The notes below the pieces were generated by a model, which was given only the letters and a program-made list of their open reading frames with translations, did no database searches and was not told where the DNA came from. Below are positions 32,732-36,202 of a DNA stretch of 36,202 bases, piece after piece. The translations under genes and the position numbers were made by a program. The stretch comes from Candidatus Bathyarchaeota archaeon (GTDB taxonomy: Archaea; Thermoproteota; Bathyarchaeia; TCS64): contig JAPKYO010000022.1 in the NCBI GenBank assembly GCA_026394265.1, positions 1 through 36,202 of the forward strand, given 5' to 3'. Each line of letters starts with the position of its first letter. Positions within the stretch are counted from its first letter, which is position 1.

Positions 32732-34288
32732 TTATGTATTTTTTATGCGTATGCGAAGAATACGAATTAATATCTTTAAAAGTGGCTTAAGTGGCCCCAT
32801 TGTACCGGTTATTGCCTCAAGCTGCTCGATGTCGACTCGATTTAACGATCCGCTTAGAGGTAAACTGATTAAGTAAATCAATAGGAAGGTCGCTCCACCG
32901 GAAACAAGTGCTACCCATTCTTGGAGTTTTAGGAGGTTTATGAGGGAGTAGGATACTATGAATGCGGCTAGCCCGGTTGCATATATTCGAATAGTTGAGG
33001 CCCAGTCGATTGTGAAGGTGAGATTTTTTCTTGCCCAAATTATCTGATATAGCCATCCGACTCTTTGGGCGATAAGTACCGTGATTAATAGACCAACTAT
33101 TTGGAATTTTGGGATTAGGATTAAAGCGGTAATTATACCTGCTGCAAATGATGCAAGACTTGAATTAAAGAGGACTTTTGATTCACCTATTCCTGAGATT
33201 AGATTTATCAGTGATAACCCACCTAGACCCTCGAAAGCGAATGAGAGTATGTATAGACTAAGATATAATGGGACAAGTGGATACTCGGTTGTGTAGATGA
33301 CATGTGAGAGTGGAGAAGCAAGTAAGATAATGACTAGGACAACGGGCAAAGTTATAATTGATGTATATTTAACAGATGATCTGTATAGAATTTTTAGCTG
33401 AGGGTCATCTTTCTTGAACTTACTGAAGAGAGGGAATAGAACGATAGTTATTGGAACGGTGATAAAAGTGAGAAGTACTCCGAAATTCATAGCGGCGCCA
33501 TAATTCCCAATCATATCGGTTGAGGCGTAAATGATAATCAGGCTGTTATAGACCTGAGATAAGACACCGCCTACAATCGTTCCGATAGATAGGGGAAATC
33601 CAAAAGAAAGCAACATTTTTAGGGTTTTAAGGCTGATAGCACCATCTTCTTTGTTGAATTTTATATATGTGAAGATCAATAGCATTCCCACTATGGCAGT
33701 CAGGAACATTGATAATGTATAGGAGAAGATGGCGCCAAAGGTGCCCATACCGATTATTAATAGTACTATGCCGAAAATTCCTCGGAGAGCTGAGTACAGT
33801 ATTTGAGTTATACTTCGGAGAGACATTAATTCGTACCCAGCGAGGATCGCTTGAACGGTTGAAAAAAGGCCATTTCCAAGTATAGCAAGAGACGCTGCTT
33901 GAACAAGAGTGGTTAGTTCGGGTCTCTGTAAGTATAACGAAGCTACGATATTTGAGAAAACATACAGAAAAACGCTCAGAATTAGGGAAGTTACTCCGCT
34001 AAATAGTAGTCCGGTTAATACAATTGATCTTAGGCCGGTGCGTTCTTCATAACGATACATTGAACAGAATCGCATTAGTGCCTGGTTTATTCCTAGGTCT
34101 TGGAGAAGCAGGAGAAGAGAAGTTGGTACGAGTGCGACTGTATATTCGCCATAGTTGGTTGGACCAATTATGCGTGCGATCCAAATAATTGTAAGGGCTG
34201 AGATGATGGTTGTGATTGCTTGTCCAATTACTAAAACGAGGCTGCCCTTCGCTGAATTTTTTATAAGATCAGCAAAGTTTGATGTCAT
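32732..34288 (-). CDS. Polysaccharide/lipid-linked oligosaccharide flippase (Wzx/AglR-like, MOP superfamily)
   Basis: 518 residues with about 14 helices. The N-terminal pattern NSAKGSLVLVIGQAITTIISALTIIWIARIIGPTNYGEYTVAL is the typical Wzx/RfbX start, and the second repeat begins SFGFPLSIGTIVGGVL. It would flip a dolichol-linked glycan across the membrane, matching the sugar-nucleotide enzymes and glycosyltransferase found upstream in the window. AT-rich like the methyltransferase and glycosyltransferase genes, as is common for glycan-locus genes. ATG 34288 is the start. The basic C-terminal tail (RILRIRIKNT) is cytoplasmic. Confidence 0.93.
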   Translation of the reverse strand: MTSNFADLIKNSAKGSLVLVIGQAITTIISALTIIWIARIIGPTNYGEYTVALVPTSLLLLLQDLGINQALMRFCSMYRYEERTGLRSIVLTGLLFSGVTSLILSVFLYVFSNIVASLYLQRPELTTLVQAASLAILGNGLFSTVQAILAGYELMSLRSITQILYSALRGIFGIVLLIIGMGTFGAIFSYTLSMFLTAIVGMLLIFTYIKFNKEDGAISLKTLKMLLSFGFPLSIGTIVGGVLSQVYNSLIIIYASTDMIGNYGAAMNFGVLLTFITVPITIVLFPLFSKFKKDDPQLKILYRSSVKYTSIITLPVVLVIILLASPLSHVIYTTEYPLVPLYLSLYILSFAFEGLGGLSLINLISGIGESKVLFNSSLASFAAGIITALILIPKFQIVGLLITVLIAQRVGWLYQIIWARKNLTFTIDWASTIRIYATGLAAFIVSYSLINLLKLQEWVALVSGGATFLLIYLISLPLSGSLNRVDIEQLEAITGTMGPLKPLLKILIRILRIRIKNT

Positions 34289-34448
34289 TATTTGTGGCCC
34301 CGGAGATGGACAAGGATCAGCATATTCATTGGGTAGATAAATTGGCTTCTTTGTATCTGTGAATGTTCTTTTTCATTTTTTATAAATTTGTAAGGGTGGT
34401 ATTAGAATTCGCGGGTGTGAAATTAGGAGAATATTATTTTTATGAGTA

Positions 34449-34463
34449 GTTCTTTATAAGAAC
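34449..34463. repeat. Perfect 15-base palindrome GTTCTT-TAT-AAGAAC
   Basis: Six-base arms and a TAT spacer, so a TATA-like TTTATAA is embedded in the palindrome itself. Same half-site as 34365-34370 (GTTCTT) and 34470-34475 (AAGAAC). Confidence 0.6.
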
Positions 34464-34507
34464 CTGTGAAAGAACATTAACGAATGTGTAAAGTCAGTTC
34501 GCTTTAA

Positions 34508-34526
34508 AATGCATTTTCAATGCATT
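34508..34526. repeat. Two AATGCATT palindromes one helical turn apart
   Basis: Identical self-complementary octamers at 34508-34515 and 34519-34526, centres 11 bases apart, flanked by TTAA and TTAA-like sequence so that the whole is an extended inverted repeat. Located about 60 bases before the nearest plus-strand TATA element. Confidence 0.55.
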
Positions 34527-34575
34527 TAAGATAAGTTTTATGGAGGTTTTAGACAATTATATGTTAATTTGGAGC

Positions 34576-34604
34576 TTATAAAATGGGGTAATTGTATTTA
34601 TATA
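34576..34604 (+). promoter_or_regulatory. Tandem TATA-like elements of the ESCRT-III operon
   Basis: TTATAAAA (34576-34583) and TTTATATA (34597-34604). The second is closer to the archaeal consensus and would start the RNA near 34627, upstream of ATG 34664. The first would start it near 34603, exactly at an in-frame ATG (34604). The choice decides whether the protein has an N-terminal extension. Confidence 0.45.
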
Positions 34605-34663
34605 TGCATAAGCGAATCAACACTTTGATACCCCTTGTTTTGTCAGTATTCTTAGGGCTATCC

Positions 34664-35311
34664 ATGAGCTTTTCTAAAAAGTGGGAGAAGAAGGACGATC
34701 CCTCCGCTTATGATAAGTTGGCGGAAACTATCAATCCCTCTGATCCCCTCAAGTCGAGGCTCGTGGCATCTGTAAGAAGAATTGATTTAGAGAATCAGCG
34801 ACTTGATCAAGCATATGCCCGCTTTGAGAAGCGTGAAAAAGAGCTTTTCGATAAGGTTACTGAGGCCTACAAGGCGCATGATAAAAATAGGGCAAATATT
34901 TACGCAAATGAGGTAACTGAGATCCGAAAGATAGAAAGGATGATTCTTCAATCTAAGTTGGCCCTCGAGCAGATTGCTCTACGTATGAGGACTTCAACTG
35001 AGTTGGGTGATGTTGCGGCGTCTCTATTGCCTGTGGTCGACACAATGAATGACTTAAAGACAGGGATCGCCTCGATCAGTCCCCAAACGGAGAAATCTTT
35101 GGGAAGTTTAGGTGACCTGCTTACGGGTATGGTTGCTGATGCTGGGTTAGTTTCTATGGGGCCCATCAGTTTTGAGACAGTCAATGAGGGTACTTCGGAG
35201 ATTCTCGGTGAGGCCCAGATCGTAGCTGAGAATAAAATGAATGAGACTTTTCCTAAAGCGCCAAGGAAAACGTCAGATAACTATATTGGTGAAGATAACT
35301 CGAAACCATGA
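34664..35311 (+). CDS. cdvB: ESCRT-III (Snf7/CdvB-like) protein 1
   Basis: 215 residues from ATG 34664. The Snf7-type helical core is clear: RRIDLENQRLDQAYARFEKR and ELFDKVTEAYKAHDKNRANIYANEVTEIRKIERMILQSKLALEQIALRM, followed by TSTELGDVAASLLPVV. ESCRT-III proteins polymerise on membranes and drive scission in cell division or vesicle release in TACK and Asgard archaea. The C-terminal segment ETFPKAPRK is a proline-rich stretch where CdvB proteins carry a Vps4/CdvC-binding motif (inference). No winged-helix broken domain. In-frame starts at 34604 and 34592 would add a hydrophobic leader. The family-typical MSFSKKW start favours 34664. The stop overlaps the next start by ATGA. Confidence 0.88.
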   Translation: MSFSKKWEKKDDPSAYDKLAETINPSDPLKSRLVASVRRIDLENQRLDQAYARFEKREKELFDKVTEAYKAHDKNRANIYANEVTEIRKIERMILQSKLALEQIALRMRTSTELGDVAASLLPVVDTMNDLKTGIASISPQTEKSLGSLGDLLTGMVADAGLVSMGPISFETVNEGTSEILGEAQIVAENKMNETFPKAPRKTSDNYIGEDNSKP

Positions 35312-36066
35312 CGTTCAGGGATGATGGCTTTTTGGATAAAGTGAATATACGTCATACCCTGTCTGTTTCGCGGGATTCGCTTGGCGAGCTTCAACAATTA
35401 AGTGAGAAATATGAGCAGTCTTGTGGGAAACTCGGTGAGCGTGAGAAGGTTCTCTTCGGGATGATACGTGATGCTCTTAGAGGGAAGGACTCTTTGAGAG
35501 CAAATATGTATGCGAATGAGCTTGCTAGAGTACGTCATCTAAAACGGGTCTTCTCGCAGAGTCAACTGGGGTTGGAATGTATTTCAATAAGGATGGAGAG
35601 TCTGCTCGACCTCTATAATGCTATACAGATGGACCCTGTTTCAGAGGCTATCAAGGATGTTATAGACGATATTCAAGGGATTTCCCCCGAGTTTACTTCG
35701 GGTCTCGAACAGCTCGCTAAATTAGCGGGAGACACCCTTGCACAGACAACAATAGGCTTCAAGGGACCAGCTCTGGAAGAAGTGTTCAGTGCAAGTAGCC
35801 CAGAGAGTCTCGCGATATTGAAAGAGGTATCGAATACGATTGAGAGTAGTTTGAGTGAGGCTTTCCCTGAGCCCCCGATTAAGGAACCTAATGTCAGAAC
35901 TTCCCAAAGGGCTGAGGAAATTACTTATGGTTATGAGCAGACCTTCAAACCGAAAAAGACAGTTGTTGAGAATTCGAATGACCTGAGTAAATTTTCGGAT
36001 GACTTCGCTAATATGCTTGGAGGTTTTGAGGCAAAAGGTCGAAAGATCGATGAGGGAAGTACGTAA
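35308..36066 (+). CDS. ESCRT-III (Snf7/CdvB-like) protein 2, divergent paralogue
   Basis: 252 residues. The core aligns by eye with the upstream paralogue: EKYEQSCGKLGEREKVLFGMI, then ALRGKDSLRANMYANELARVRHLKRVFSQSQLGLECISIRMES. The second half is more diverged. A longer C-terminal tail (about 190-252) includes SEAFPEPPIKEPN, which lines up with ETFPKAPRK of protein 1, and an acidic FSDDFANMLGGFEAKG end. The two genes are translationally coupled, so the proteins probably co-assemble in defined ratio. Divergence suggests a distinct role, such as a nucleator or a terminator of filament growth. Confidence 0.85.
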   Translation: MTFRDDGFLDKVNIRHTLSVSRDSLGELQQLSEKYEQSCGKLGEREKVLFGMIRDALRGKDSLRANMYANELARVRHLKRVFSQSQLGLECISIRMESLLDLYNAIQMDPVSEAIKDVIDDIQGISPEFTSGLEQLAKLAGDTLAQTTIGFKGPALEEVFSASSPESLAILKEVSNTIESSLSEAFPEPPIKEPNVRTSQRAEEITYGYEQTFKPKKTVVENSNDLSKFSDDFANMLGGFEAKGRKIDEGST

Positions 36067-36080
36067 ATACTCTACGGGTT

Positions 36081-36100
36081 GGAATTTTTAATACTCTTTG
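36081..36100 (+). terminator. T-rich terminator of the ESCRT-III operon
   Basis: T5 at 36085-36089 followed by CTCTTTG, 19 bases after the second ESCRT-III stop. Confidence 0.35.
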
Positions 36101-36157
36101 TGACGATTAATAATTTAATATTATCAATGGAGATTTCTTTTATACAGTAATTGCTGC

Positions 36158-36202
36158 TTATATTTTTGGGACTACTGCCATACTCCCGTAGCCTCCGACA
36201 TA
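36158..36202 (-). CDS. Possible 3' end of a minus-strand gene
   Basis: The last 45 bases read on the minus strand as YVGGYGSMAVVPKI followed by TAA (36158-36160), open to the window edge. The glycine-rich, protein-like composition and convergent orientation to the ESCRT-III operon suggest the end of a real gene, but 14 codons cannot prove it. Confidence 0.35.
   Translation of the reverse strand, partial: YVGGYGSMAVVPKI

Larger units (their letters stand above)
34289..34591. promoter_or_regulatory. Regulatory interval between flippase and ESCRT-III genes
   Basis: 303 bases with no coding frame. It holds a 15-base palindrome GTTCTT-TAT-AAGAAC (34449-34463), two more single AAGAAC/GTTCTT half-sites (34365-34370 and 34470-34475), and two copies of AATGCATT spaced 11 bases apart (34508-34515, 34519-34526). 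TATA-like elements face both ways: about 34336-34343 and about 34380-34390 on minus, and 34576-34583 on plus. It must contain both divergent promoters. Confidence 0.6.

Noticed and set aside
1..36202. CRISPR arrays, rRNA or tRNA genes
   Set aside because: No regularly spaced direct repeats and no cloverleaf-like sequence with a T-loop were seen in the intergenic stretches I read. A tRNA scan would settle it.

Overview
The window reads as a piece of a moderately GC-rich archaeal chromosome. Promoters look like TATA boxes rather than -35/-10 elements, many genes start with TTG or GTG, and there are archaeal families such as an ESCRT-III (CdvB-like) gene pair, a presenilin-type GxGD protease and an Agl-like flippase. 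CdvB-type ESCRT-III points to the TACK/Asgard side of the archaea. I cannot place the organism more precisely from this window alone.

Region 1 (1-8575, all minus strand) is a complex-I-shaped operon in the order A-B-C-D-H-I-J1-J2-K-M/N-L, with L running off the left edge. Its catalytic subunits carry the complete [NiFe]-hydrogenase ligand set: CGIC and DPCxxC in D, CxxC rather than tandem CC in B, and a HycE-like C-terminal tail after CTDR. A HycI-type maturation protease lies just upstream. The likely product is therefore a ferredoxin-linked, ion-pumping, group-4-like hydrogenase built with complex I subunits A, J and K, not a quinone or F420H2 dehydrogenase.

Region 2 (8609-13286) holds a ThiF/MoeB-type E1-like enzyme, a small membrane gene pair (the second gene broken at two G4 tracts), a possible secreted peptide, a zinc-ribbon acidic protein and an MFS transporter.

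Region 3 (13416-34288) is a surface-glycan region mixed with housekeeping genes. It encodes candidates for all four steps from UDP-GlcNAc to UDP-2,3-diacetamido-glucuronate (6-dehydrogenase, 3-dehydrogenase, aminotransferase, N-acetyltransferase), scattered over 17 kb. It also has a UDP-sulfoquinovose synthase, a glycosyltransferase, a methyltransferase, a PAP2 phosphatase and a lipid-linked-glycan flippase. Interspersed are two more MFS transporters, a beta-lactamase-fold hydrolase, a membrane-anchored HtrA protease, a wHTH/membrane-protein pair, a stand-alone Lrp-type RAM domain, a nucleoside hydrolase, a presenilin homologue, a pncB-pncA NAD-salvage operon and a TnpB remnant.

Region 4 (34289-36202) is AT-rich. 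It has a 300-base regulatory interval full of inverted repeats, then two overlapping ESCRT-III paralogues probably acting in membrane remodelling or division, then what may be the 3' end of a convergent gene.
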